Positions 5,736 through 13,686 are shown, numbered from the stretch's first letter. The stretch is DNA of 14,055 nt from an uncultured Flavobacteriales bacterium (GCA_937897625.1 CALCNZ010000382.1:1-14055); one strand, 5' to 3'. A program made the numbers and translations. Notes: generated by a model from the sequence alone, not told the origin.

Positions 5736-8700
5736 TTACTTTACAAACACTTCAACAGCCTGTTCAATCTGAATTTCTTCAGCACTCATGCCGGTTGATC
5801 GTTTCGTGTAAGACACAACATAGTAGTAAACTCCGGCGCCCGATTCCTTCGGATCCCAAGAGCCGGCAGGATCATTCACTTCACCTACTTTCTTTCCCCA
5901 ACGATTGAAAATTTCAACCTTGAAATTCGTAATGGTCGGAACTGTTGTAATCGATTGCCAGTTCGGTTGAAGCGCTGGATCTTGCGACAAGAAACTCAGT
6001 AAATCGTTTTTCCCATCGCCGTCTGAAATGACAATGTTCGGCCATTCCATTAACGTGTTATCAATGTAAACGTGAATGGTGTCTTGCGCTTGGCAGTTGC
6101 CAATGGACGCCGTTACAGTCGTTACTATGTAATCCAACGGTGGAGTTGGTGCAGTAGGATATGTGTTTTGAATGGTAGTTGCTGCCGTTGAAACATCGGT
6201 GGTTCCATCGGTATAAAAATCCCAATCGAAATTCGATGCGTTTGAAGTTATATCGAACGAAAAAGTTGAAGGATTAATCGTTGTTGCGTTCACTATTGAA
6301 ACTGTGATTGGATTCACTACGACAGAAACTGTTGCGCCGCCGGCACATCCGTTTGCGTCTAAACCAGCTACGGCATAAGTTGTATTTGTCAACGGACCTG
6401 CGTTCGTGGTTGATGCGTTCGGCGTTGCAAGGGTTGCATCGGGTCCCGAAGTATTCACCCAGTTGTAAGAAACCAAACCAGTTGCTGTTAATTGCGCTGT
6501 CTGACATTCGATGATGGGTGAATTCGAACTGGCAGTTACAATGGGTTGAGGGAAAACAGTTACCGTCACTTGATCGGTATTCTGACAACCGTTGATGTCT
6601 ATTCCTGTTGCTGTATAGGTTTGCGTTGTTGCAGGATTGGCAGCAGGTGTTGCTGTATTCGCTCCTGTTAATCCCGCTGCTGGAGTCCAAGTATATGTTG
6701 AAGCACCCGATGCTCCTAGGGTTGTAGGTATTCCCGGACAAATTGAAACGTTATTGCCTGCATTCACTGTAGGCAGTGGATTCACTGAAACTTGAACTTG
6801 GTCCACATTGGTGCAATTGTTTGCGTCTACACCTAACACACTGTAAATGGTTGTTGCAGTTGGCGATGCTGTTGGATTCCCAATACTTGGGTTGCTCAGA
6901 CCAACTGCTGCTCCTCCATTGATACTCCATTGGTAGGTCACCGCACCAGTGGCTTGAAGTCCAACCGAAGAACCCGAACAAACTGTAGCATCGTTTCCTG
7001 CGCTAACCAGTGGCAACGGGTTTACAATTACAGAACTTGTTGTTGAAACAGTACACGGAGCAGATGTGTACGTATACGTTATTGTTGTTACGCCAACTCC
7101 TGCAATGCTCGGAGAGAACGATCCTGTAATCGGATCTAAAATTCCATTCCCGTCCCAAACACCACCTCCAGGATTTGCAACTAGCGAAGTATTTAGTGAA
7201 TTCAAACAGAATGGAGATGCTTGAGTAATGTTCACGGCTGGTGCTGCCACCACGTTGATAATGGTGTTGTCTGTTGCCGGACAAATTCCACCAATTGAAT
7301 AAATGATTGTGTTCGGTCCATTCACCGCGGAAGAAGGAGAGAAAACACCTGTAACCGTATTCACTCCGATGCCCGACCATGAGCCTCCGGGCAATGATGC
7401 CGAAAGGTTAACCGAAGTTCCGTTTGAACACAACGGTGCAGGCAAATCTGTGATAGTAACGACTGGCTGATCTACTACTGTTATATTGGCTGTTGCGCTC
7501 GATAAGCAGACATCACTGAGGGTATATGTTATCGCATACGGACCACCAACTCCGGCTGAGCTCGGATTAAAATTACCAGAAGGTGAAACGCCAGGACCAC
7601 TCCAGCTTCCACCAGGTAAATCGGCATTAAGCATTTGCGCACTCGCCGCAACACAAATCTGCGCAGGAGCTGTAATGAGAGGTAATGAAGGTGCAACAAC
7701 ATTCACAACGGTGTTATCACTGGCAGCGCAAGATCCCGGAGCGCTTGCAGTAATGGCAAATGAACCAGCTGCCGACGGTGTGAATAATCCGGTTGCTGGA
7801 TTCACACCTGTTCCACTCCAAGTAACTCCTGCCAAAGAACTCACCAACGTAAAGGCCGGTGAAGTTGAACAAACTGGAGCAACATCGGTAATGGTTACTG
7901 TAGGTGTTTGAATAACTTGAATGGTTGTGTTTGCTGGTGCATAGCATTGTCCAGCCGCAGGTGTATAAGTTATCGTTTGAGTCCCTACCGCCCCTGTTGG
8001 AGTGAAGAGGCCAGCGGCGTCTACACCAGTTCCTGACCATGTACCTCCCGCATTGTTAGCGGTAAGCGTCACAGCAGTTGCATCTGAACACAAAGTTGTT
8101 GGAGCCACAATAACCGATGGCGCCGCTGCTTGAACTTGAATAGTTGTAGAGCCTGTGCTTGGACATGCACCACCCGTTGAGTAATTAACGGTCCAACTTC
8201 CTGCGCCTGCAGCTGTTGGATTGAACAAACCCGTTGCCGCATTCACTCCCGTTCCTGACCATGTTCCTCCAAGAATCGAAGGCGTTAATGTAACTGGACT
8301 CGCCGTTACGCAAAGCGCTCCTGGATTTTGAATGGTTACTGGCGTGCTTGCCATGTTATCGTATAACTCTGTATCACTTGAAGTTCCTCCGCAGTTTGCA
8401 TTGGCCTGCATGCCAGAAAGCGTTAACGTGAATTGTGTGTCTTGCGATGGCGCAGGCACCGTTGCCGTGATAATTCCAGACGCTGGAACAACACCTGAAG
8501 CAACCGTGATTACTGGTCCAGCAGGAACAGCAGTCCAGGTATAATTCACGTTCATAGGCAGCGGCGTTAGTGTGGATACCGGCAAATTCAAAGGTATATT
8601 TGTCGTTGAACAACAAGCGGGATTGAATGCCCCAGCTTGGCCGCAAACACCGTCGGTAATTGGAACTGAGGCACTCGGTGCCAAAGTAACCGTTGTAGGA

Positions 8701-9632
8701 ACGCCTAATCCATTGGCACCTGTAATTGTTAAACTTGTAGAAGGCAAAATAGTACCTGAATCCGTTGAATAGCAATCCTGAACACGCAATGTCCACGGAC
8801 CCTGTGTTGCATCGCAACCATACAGGGCACTCCAGTTTATTAAAGTACCTGCACCCGGGCCGTAAGCACCATAAGTTCCTGTCATATTTCCTCCAGCGGT
8901 ACAAATGTTAAAACTAGCGGTTGACTGATTGGTGAAGCATAAATTCGAGAAATTGTTGTTGCTATTGCAGTTCACCGCCTGACCAATTGAACTGCTGTAT
9001 GGACTTAATACAACCGTTGGGCTTCCGCAGGATGCGGGTCCGACAAGAGTAAAGGTTAAATCGCTGTTAAAGGTATGATTCCCTGTTAGACAAATACTAA
9101 TATTCGTTGAAGGACCTATAATAACAGGGGACGACAAATCAGCAGGTGCATTGTAATATGGCGTTGCCGAGCCTAAGTTAACAAGAGCAGTTAAGTTTAA
9201 CGTGCCTCCACAACCTGGAGGAATTGGGGCCACATCTACAGAGGTGGGCGCTGTAACCTCAGAAACCCAAGCCACATCCGAACCCATAAATGAATTGAAC
9301 GCGTCGGTTATTACCACACGATATCCGCCAGGACCAACACCGGTTAAAGTTTGTGGACTCAGAACCAAAGGCGATGTAAAGAAAAAATCCCACGTATTCG
9401 TAAATGGATTAAAATATTGCCAGGTGTAATTATACAAACCCACTAAACTTGGTGGTGAGGTTGCCACTAAATCAGCAGTTCCACCCGCACAAACAAAAAA
9501 GATTGAGTCGTTCGGCTGTCCATTAGTGTAGCTCGTAGGCGCTGAACCAGCACATGTAGGACAGGAAAAAATCTGCGCACGAGACGAAAAAGAAAATAAA
9601 AACAAAAACAGGAACAAATAAAGTGCTCTCAT
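5736..9632 (-). CDS. Giant repeat-rich surface protein with CHU_C (T9SS type B) sorting domain
   Basis: This 1298-residue protein has a signal peptide (1-19, a phenylalanine/leucine-rich core ending SSRAQ). A cysteine-containing N-terminal module follows (21-125). Residues 145-305 resemble a P/proprotein-convertase domain (HTFNSDLTFTLVGP, GPWTLRVQDCYSTDSGT). After a linker module (306-437) come six repeats of 72-75 residues with a GG(T/S)WSGxGV core (438-870), then three PKD/Ig-like repeats with an NPLPxVxAGNxxxxC core (871-1108) and a PKD-like module (1109-1190). The end is a gliding-motility-associated CHU_C domain (about 1195-1298) with SDGDGKND, FKVEIFNRWGKKV and GVYYYVVSY. The protein should be exported by T9SS and held at the cell surface. 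Its function is probably adhesion or matrix contact, but no catalytic motif is seen and the ligand is unknown. It starts 19 bases after the stop of a small secreted-protein gene, with no visible promoter of its own. Confidence 0.92.
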   Translation of the reverse strand: MRALYLFLFLFLFSFSSRAQIFSCPTCAGSAPTSYTNGQPNDSIFFVCAGGTADLVATSPPSLVGLYNYTWQYFNPFTNTWDFFFTSPLVLSPQTLTGVGPGGYRVVITDAFNSFMGSDVAWVSEVTAPTSVDVAPIPPGCGGTLNLTALVNLGSATPYYNAPADLSSPVIIGPSTNISICLTGNHTFNSDLTFTLVGPASCGSPTVVLSPYSSSIGQAVNCNSNNNFSNLCFTNQSTASFNICTAGGNMTGTYGAYGPGAGTLINWSALYGCDATQGPWTLRVQDCYSTDSGTILPSTSLTITGANGLGVPTTVTLAPSASVPITDGVCGQAGAFNPACCSTTNIPLNLPVSTLTPLPMNVNYTWTAVPAGPVITVASGVVPASGIITATVPAPSQDTQFTLTLSGMQANANCGGTSSDTELYDNMASTPVTIQNPGALCVTASPVTLTPSILGGTWSGTGVNAATGLFNPTAAGAGSWTVNYSTGGACPSTGSTTIQVQAAAPSVIVAPTTLCSDATAVTLTANNAGGTWSGTGVDAAGLFTPTGAVGTQTITYTPAAGQCYAPANTTIQVIQTPTVTITDVAPVCSTSPAFTLVSSLAGVTWSGTGVNPATGLFTPSAAGSFAITASAPGSCAASDNTVVNVVAPSLPLITAPAQICVAASAQMLNADLPGGSWSGPGVSPSGNFNPSSAGVGGPYAITYTLSDVCLSSATANITVVDQPVVTITDLPAPLCSNGTSVNLSASLPGGSWSGIGVNTVTGVFSPSSAVNGPNTIIYSIGGICPATDNTIINVVAAPAVNITQASPFCLNSLNTSLVANPGGGVWDGNGILDPITGSFSPSIAGVGVTTITYTYTSAPCTVSTTSSVIVNPLPLVSAGNDATVCSGSSVGLQATGAVTYQWSINGGAAVGLSNPSIGNPTASPTATTIYSVLGVDANNCTNVDQVQVSVNPLPTVNAGNNVSICPGIPTTLGASGASTYTWTPAAGLTGANTATPAANPATTQTYTATGIDINGCQNTDQVTVTVFPQPIVTASSNSPIIECQTAQLTATGLVSYNWVNTSGPDATLATPNASTTNAGPLTNTTYAVAGLDANGCAGGATVSVVVNPITVSIVNATTINPSTFSFDITSNASNFDWDFYTDGTTDVSTAATTIQNTYPTAPTPPLDYIVTTVTASIGNCQAQDTIHVYIDNTLMEWPNIVISDGDGKNDLLSFLSQDPALQPNWQSITTVPTITNFKVEIFNRWGKKVGEVNDPAGSWDPKESGAGVYYYVVSYTKRSTGMSAEEIQIEQAVEVFVK
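5739..6050 (-). other. CHU_C / T9SS type B sorting domain (residues 1195-1298 of the surface protein)
   Basis: The region encodes the conserved C-terminal signal of gliding-motility-associated proteins: WPNIVISDGDGKND, a NFKVEIFNRWGKKV strand, a SWDPKESGAGVYYYVV turn and strand, and a final strand ending VEVFVK. Type B substrates such as SprB of Flavobacterium use this domain for T9SS export with a dedicated PorP/SprF-like partner. No PorP/SprF gene lies in this window. Confidence 0.88.
6309..7022 (-). repeat. Three PKD/Ig-like protein repeats (residues 871-1108)
   Basis: Repeats begin at residues 871 (NPLPLVSAGNDATVC), 951 (NPLPTVNAGNNVSIC) and about 1027 (FPQPIVTASSNSP). They are spaced by about 80 and 76 residues, and each ends in a G(V/I/L)DxNxC segment followed by a V-rich strand. 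The third is more diverged. These are typical beta-sandwich modules of Bacteroidota surface proteins. Confidence 0.82.
7023..8321 (-). repeat. Six tandem GGxWSGxGV protein repeats (residues 438-870)
   Basis: The core tryptophans are at W458, W532, W605, W677, W752 and W826, so the spacings are 74, 73, 72, 75 and 74 residues. Each unit has a cysteine about 15-17 residues before the core, then GVxxxTGxFxPxxA and a strand with the pattern ITYxxxxxC. Copies are clearly homologous but diverged, with the sixth (GGVWDGNG) most different. Some neighbouring copies are still close in DNA; for example 8029-8048 and 8251-8270 differ at one base in 20. Confidence 0.85.
8718..9200 (-). other. P/proprotein-convertase-like domain (residues 145-305)
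   Basis: The stretch contains ISICLTGNHTFNSDLTFTLV, a GPASCGSPTVVL segment, and GPWTLRVQDCYSTDSGTI followed by a final strand. This order, a beta-sandwich with a W-T-L-x-V-x-D core near its end, resembles the P domain found after subtilisin-like proteases and as free modules in Bacteroidota surface proteins. No protease domain is present in this protein. Recognised by motif only. Confidence 0.6.
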
Positions 9633-9651
9633 TCAGAAGAAGATTAGAATA

Positions 9652-10038
9652 TTACTGATTAATCAAATTGAAATATCTCAAAAAACCCATCGGGTCCACA
9701 ACAATGTTTTGATTCGGTTCGCGAATTTCAATCTGAGAGACTCCCATCGAACCAAACACTTTCATCCACACACCCCAATGCACACCTTCAACAAATTTCA
9801 AACTCAATTCATTTCCGTTCACTTGAACTTGGAAGTATTTCGGATTGTCATGAACATACTCCAAAAGCCCAGCAACATTGGCATTCGAGCCGCTACTCAA
9901 TTGGAACTTCACGGGGTGAAAGCCTTCTTCCACCAATGAAAAGTTTGTGGTTGAAGAAAAAGATAATTGTGCATTCTGCGCAAATACGAGCGCACCACAC
10001 ACAAAAACAAACATGAATAAAGCAACGAGTTTTTTCAT
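9652..10038 (-). CDS. Small secreted protein of unknown function
   Basis: The 128-residue protein begins with MKKL and a hydrophobic core and has a probable signal peptidase site after residue 20 (LVFA/QNAQ). The remaining 108 residues contain no cysteine and look like a short beta-rich domain, with SLVEEGFHPVKFQLS (about 34-48), a VQVNGNELSLKF pair of strands and a closing REPNQNIVV segment. It has no T9SS sorting domain, lipobox or other anchor, so after Sec export it is probably periplasmic. I do not recognise the family. It lies 19 bases upstream of the giant surface-protein gene on the same strand and is probably co-transcribed with it. This suggests, but does not prove, a role in that protein's export, folding or attachment. 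The ATG at 10036-10038 gives a clean signal peptide, which supports the start. Confidence 0.8.
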   Translation of the reverse strand: MKKLVALFMFVFVCGALVFAQNAQLSFSSTTNFSLVEEGFHPVKFQLSSGSNANVAGLLEYVHDNPKYFQVQVNGNELSLKFVEGVHWGVWMKVFGSMGVSQIEIREPNQNIVVDPMGFLRYFNLINQ

Positions 10039-10166
10039 TTAAGTCAGGTTTAGCGTACGCAAGATAAGACTGAATTGCTTATCACAGAGTTGTCCAACCT
10101 TGGATTTTTAACATGAAAAACAAATATTTCTATTTACTCACTTTGAAAAGTACCTTTGCCCCGCAA
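10039..10166. promoter_or_regulatory. Divergent intergenic region of the small secreted-protein gene and cca
   Basis: This 128-base region separates the two divergent start codons. It holds the cca -7 box (10151-10158) and an 8-base perfect palindrome GCGTACGC at 10053-10060, which is GC-rich compared with its surroundings. No full TAnnTTTG box is seen on the minus strand; TTATCTTG ending at 10060 has two mismatches. An in-frame ATG at 10113 exists but is not the preferred cca start. Confidence 0.4.
10151..10158 (+). promoter_or_regulatory. -7 box of the cca promoter
   Basis: TACCTTTG matches TAnnTTTG exactly and ends 8 bases before the ATG at 10167. This favours 10167 over the upstream in-frame ATG at 10113, which would place the promoter inside the coding region. 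No clear -33 TTG lies at the usual spacing. Confidence 0.55.
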
Positions 10167-11579
10167 ATGAACTTTAGCCGTCATCTACAAAAAACCGTCT
10201 TTCGAGCCGTTCAACAAGCGGCCGCAGAGCAGCATGCTGAAGCATTTGTCATTGGTGGTTATGTGCGTGATCTCATGCTCAAAAGGCTAAACAAGGACAT
10301 TGACATTGTGACCAGCGGCGATGGTCCGGCGCTAGCGAACAGAACGGCCGAATTACTGAACGTCAAGCGCGTTTCTATTTTCGCAAACTTCGGCACCGCA
10401 CATTTCATCTTCAAAGGAAGCGAAGTGGAATTCGTTTCAGCTCGAAAAGAATCGTACCGAGCAACAAGCAGAAAACCCGATGTAGAAAAAGGAAGTTTGG
10501 AAGACGACCAAATGCGCAGAGACTTCACGGTAAATGCCATGGCTCTTTCACTTCAAGAGGAAACGTTCGGAGAACTTGTAGATCCGTTCAACGGATTACT
10601 TGATCTTGAAAACAAAATTCTTCGCACACCACTTGAACCCGCAATCACTTACAGCGACGACCCTTTGCGTATGATGCGAGCGGTTCGATTCGCTTCACAA
10701 TTGAACTTCACCATTGAAGAAAAAAGTCTGCAGGCCATTAAAGAAAACGCGGCGCGACTGGAAATAGTAAGTATTGAGAGAACCATGGTTGAATTCAATA
10801 AAATTCTTCTTTCCAAGAAACCTTCAGTTGGATTAAAACTTCTCTTCGATACCGATTTACTTCAACAATTCTTTCCAGAAATGGTGAAGCTTCACGGGGT
10901 TGAAAAACGAAACAACAACGCTCACAAAGACAATTTCTATCACACCTTAGAGGTGGTCGACAATTTGCGCGCAAACACCAATAACCTCTGGTTGCTTTGG
11001 GGCGCGGTGCTTCACGACATTGCGAAGCCACACACGAAAAGATTTGAAGAAGGAATTGGTTGGACTTTTCACGGACATGAAGATATTGGAGCTCGTTGGG
11101 TTCCGAAAATATTTCAACGACTTAAACTTCCGTTGGATCATCAAATGAAATACGTGCAAAAGCTGGTAGCCCTGCACCTTCGCCCAATTGCACTAACCAA
11201 AGATGAAATTTCAGACTCAGCGGTTCGCAGATTGTTGTTTGAAGCCGGCGACGACATTGACGATTTAATGCTGTTGTGTCAAGCCGACATCACTTCAAAA
11301 AACGAAGCGAAAGTGAAACGCTACTTGGCGAATTACGAAAAGGTAAAGTTGAAATTGGTTGAATTGGAAGAGAAAGACCGCGTTCGAAATTTCCAACCGC
11401 CTGTAAGTGGTGAGCTCGTTATGGAAACCTTCAATTTACAGCCTTGTAGGGAAGTGGGGGAAATTAAAAACGCCATCAAAGATGCTATACTCGACGGCAA
11501 GATTCAAAATAATTTCGAGGAAGCATTCGCTCACATGCTTGAATTGGGAAAAGCCTTAAACCTAAAGCCGAAGAACTAA
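10167..11579 (+). CDS. cca: CCA-adding enzyme / poly(A) polymerase-family nucleotidyltransferase with HD domain
   Basis: With the ATG at 10167 the protein has 470 residues. It is a class II nucleotidyltransferase: IGGYVRD at 29-35, catalytic D44 and D46 in KDIDIV, RRDFTVNAMA at 117-126, and DPLRMMRAVRFA at 165-176. An HD domain follows, with H258/H259-type FYHTLE at 257-262, HD at 283-284 and HGHE at 302-305. The family adds or repairs the CCA end of tRNAs in the cytoplasm, and the HD part may remove 2',3'-cyclic phosphates. Some relatives add only CC or A or polyadenylate RNA, and sequence by eye cannot exclude this. In a genome with one such gene, full CCA addition is most likely. The upstream ATG at 10113 would add a non-conserved 18-residue tail overlapping the promoter box. 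The gene converges on mutS2 with a 4-base stop overlap. Confidence 0.92.
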   Translation: MNFSRHLQKTVFRAVQQAAAEQHAEAFVIGGYVRDLMLKRLNKDIDIVTSGDGPALANRTAELLNVKRVSIFANFGTAHFIFKGSEVEFVSARKESYRATSRKPDVEKGSLEDDQMRRDFTVNAMALSLQEETFGELVDPFNGLLDLENKILRTPLEPAITYSDDPLRMMRAVRFASQLNFTIEEKSLQAIKENAARLEIVSIERTMVEFNKILLSKKPSVGLKLLFDTDLLQQFFPEMVKLHGVEKRNNNAHKDNFYHTLEVVDNLRANTNNLWLLWGAVLHDIAKPHTKRFEEGIGWTFHGHEDIGARWVPKIFQRLKLPLDHQMKYVQKLVALHLRPIALTKDEISDSAVRRLLFEAGDDIDDLMLLCQADITSKNEAKVKRYLANYEKVKLKLVELEEKDRVRNFQPPVSGELVMETFNLQPCREVGEIKNAIKDAILDGKIQNNFEEAFAHMLELGKALNLKPKN

Positions 11580-13672
11580 CGAATTAACAAGAGTTTTCCC
11601 AACTCTACTTTCGTTTTAAATACCCCGAAAGCTACTGTTGCTGTTTCTCCTATCACTTCTAAAATTTCTCCAACTTGTTGCGTTTTTTCTAAACGAACCG
11701 TTGCGCCGGGAATCATCTTTTTTCGATCTTGAATAACCTTTTCTTTGGTCGCCTTCTTTGCCTTCGATTCCGTTAAAACCTTTTTCTTCTTTCTTGATTC
11801 CTCACGCTCTGTTTTTTCTACAGCCACAAACTTTTTAAGTTCCTCCAAAACATCTTTGTTCTTCGCGCGAAGATTGAATTTTTCAACCAACTGATCGGCC
11901 TTCTTTCCTAAAATAATGTACTTGTTATTTCTTTCGGAAGTCACATGCTGCTTGTCTAATTTGTCTTGAAGCTTTTCCAATTTAGATTGAAAAGATTGCT
12001 CCTCTTTGCGCGCACTCGCCTCTTGTTTTCGTGCAGCAGCTATTCCCTGCTCCAACTCCGATTTCTGACGTTGTAAATCGGAAAGCAAACTGTCCATTTC
12101 AATTTTCTGTTTGCTCAATTTCTTCTTTGCGCGATCCAACAAATCTTCCGGAATTCCATTCATCTTCGCCACCTCGAAGGTGAACGAAGACCCCGGTTCT
12201 CCCACGCTTAGGATATAGGTCGGCTCTAGCGTTTCCGTGTTGAAAAGCATACATCCGTTTACCGCATTGCGCAGTTGCGAGGCTTTAATTTTAATGGGTG
12301 AAAAGTGCGTGGTAATTACACCGAAAGATTTTTTCGCGTAGAGCTCTTCGAAGAACACTTCAGCGAGTGCTCCGCCCAATTCGGGATCGGAACCCGTTCC
12401 GAATTCATCCAATAAAATCAATGATCTTTTATTCGCCGAATCCAAGAAAAACTTCATGCGCTTCAAGCGATACGAATAAGTCGAAAGCTGATTCTCGATG
12501 CTCTGATTGTCGCCTATGTCGGTGAGTATGCAGTCGAATCGACTGAGTACACTGGACTCTTCCGCAGGCACAAGTAACGCGCATTCCCACATGAGTTGAA
12601 TAAGTCCAACGGTTTTCAAAGTGATACTCTTCCCCCCTGCATTCGGACCGGAGATAACCATCATGCGCTGTTGACTGTTCAGCTCCAACGATTGTGGAAT
12701 GGTCTTCATTCCACGCTCTGCATTTTTCAAAAGCAAAAGCGGATGATAAGCCTTGTTTAACTTCACCGTAGGCTCTGAAACGAACTGCACCTTCTGCGCA
12801 TCCATTAGAATAGCCAAGCGCACACGCGCCTGAATATTGTCCAAACGCATAAGCGTATCCAACACCGACTTCAACATAACCGCATGCCCCGAAAGGTATC
12901 GGGTTAAACGCTGAAGAATCTTTCGAATTTCGGCGCGCTCGTCGCCGAAAAGCATTTCCAATTGTGAATTCAAAAGCGTATTCACCCCTGGTTCTATGTA
13001 GGTCAAAACACCCGTCTTGCTTGTCCCCAAGACATTTCCGGGAACCTTTCGCTTGTACACACTTAACACGCTTAGCACCCTTCGATCCAACAAATATGCT
13101 TCGCCGGTGTCTCCCAGAAATCCCTTTCCCTGACAGTCCTTCATGACTCTCAAAAAATTCTTCGAAATTTCTCTTCGTGTGGAAACTATTTCGTGTCGAA
13201 TGTCTGAAAGCTCATTCGATGCTTCATCGCGAACGAGCCACTTCGCATCGAAAATTTTCAGAATTTCAATCTCAATCTCATCGGTGTATTCGCAACTTTG
13301 AATGAGTTCATTCAGGCAAGGAACAGAAGCCCTCACCTCTTCCGGAATGTTCTTCAACAAACCAATGATGCGAATTCCTTGAAGAATTTTCGCGAAGCTC
13401 TCTTCCGCCAGCACGGCATCTTTCACTCGAAGCAATTTCAACTCTTCACCAAACTCTTTGAAATCAAGCGCTGGAATGGCAATGTCATTTTCCAACAACG
13501 TCTTCAATTCGTGCGTAATCTCAAGTGTCCACTTCCACAAATCGAAATTCCCATAAGGCGAAAGTTCACTCAACGCCGCCGCCGCAGTGGGCTGCTTCGC
13601 GAAGGAAGACAGCACATTCCGAATCTCTTGAAACTCAAGATCGGTAACCAGTTGCTCGTTGAAATACCTCAT
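11576..13672 (-). CDS. MutS2-family ATPase lacking the Smr domain
   Basis: The 698-residue protein has the MutS core, lever and clamp helices (about 1-310) and then the ATPase. Walker A GPNAGGKS lies at 342-349, the DIGDNQSIENQLSTYSYRL segment at 385-403, Walker B LILLDEFGTGSDP at 418-430 and TTH at 454-456. A lysine- and glutamate-rich coiled coil runs from about 515 to 640, and a small beta domain (PGATVRLEKT to the end) closes the protein. There is no N-terminal mismatch-recognition domain, so it is MutS2-like rather than MutS. Canonical MutS2 has about 780 residues and ends in an Smr nuclease domain, which is absent here. The frame ends cleanly against cca, so this is not a sequencing frameshift. 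MutS2 proteins act on branched DNA and, in Bacillus, on collided ribosomes; which role applies without Smr is unknown. The start MRYFNEQL is preceded by a near-consensus -7 box. Confidence 0.93.
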   Translation of the reverse strand: MRYFNEQLVTDLEFQEIRNVLSSFAKQPTAAAALSELSPYGNFDLWKWTLEITHELKTLLENDIAIPALDFKEFGEELKLLRVKDAVLAEESFAKILQGIRIIGLLKNIPEEVRASVPCLNELIQSCEYTDEIEIEILKIFDAKWLVRDEASNELSDIRHEIVSTRREISKNFLRVMKDCQGKGFLGDTGEAYLLDRRVLSVLSVYKRKVPGNVLGTSKTGVLTYIEPGVNTLLNSQLEMLFGDERAEIRKILQRLTRYLSGHAVMLKSVLDTLMRLDNIQARVRLAILMDAQKVQFVSEPTVKLNKAYHPLLLLKNAERGMKTIPQSLELNSQQRMMVISGPNAGGKSITLKTVGLIQLMWECALLVPAEESSVLSRFDCILTDIGDNQSIENQLSTYSYRLKRMKFFLDSANKRSLILLDEFGTGSDPELGGALAEVFFEELYAKKSFGVITTHFSPIKIKASQLRNAVNGCMLFNTETLEPTYILSVGEPGSSFTFEVAKMNGIPEDLLDRAKKKLSKQKIEMDSLLSDLQRQKSELEQGIAAARKQEASARKEEQSFQSKLEKLQDKLDKQHVTSERNNKYIILGKKADQLVEKFNLRAKNKDVLEELKKFVAVEKTEREESRKKKKVLTESKAKKATKEKVIQDRKKMIPGATVRLEKTQQVGEILEVIGETATVAFGVFKTKVELGKLLLIR

Positions 13673-13678
13673 GGGCGG

Positions 13679-13686
13679 CTAAAATA
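13679..13686 (-). promoter_or_regulatory. Possible -7 box of the mutS2-like gene
   Basis: TATTTTAG on the minus strand differs from TAnnTTTG at one position and ends 6 bases before the ATG at 13672, the same distance as the pyrR and sua5 boxes. The remaining bases of the 82-base gap to divIC show no clear plus-strand TAnnTTTG box. Confidence 0.4.

Noticed and set aside
7486..7911. 141-codon open frame on the plus strand
   Set aside because: It is antisense to the repeats of the surface protein. Its composition (proline, alanine, glycine, threonine) follows from the repeats on the other strand, and it has no family-like motif.
6309..8321. Regular repeats resembling a CRISPR or minisatellite array
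   Set aside because: The period of about 220 bases, the continuous reading frame and the diverged DNA with conserved protein cores show protein-coding domain repeats.
8374..8904. 176-codon open frame on the minus strand
   Set aside because: It is an out-of-frame shadow of the surface-protein gene, rich in R, C, W, S and N, with no sensible domain.
10113..10166. Upstream ATG for the CCA-adding enzyme
   Set aside because: The extra 18 residues contain the exact -7 box at 10151-10158 and do not look like the family; the ATG at 10167 fits better.
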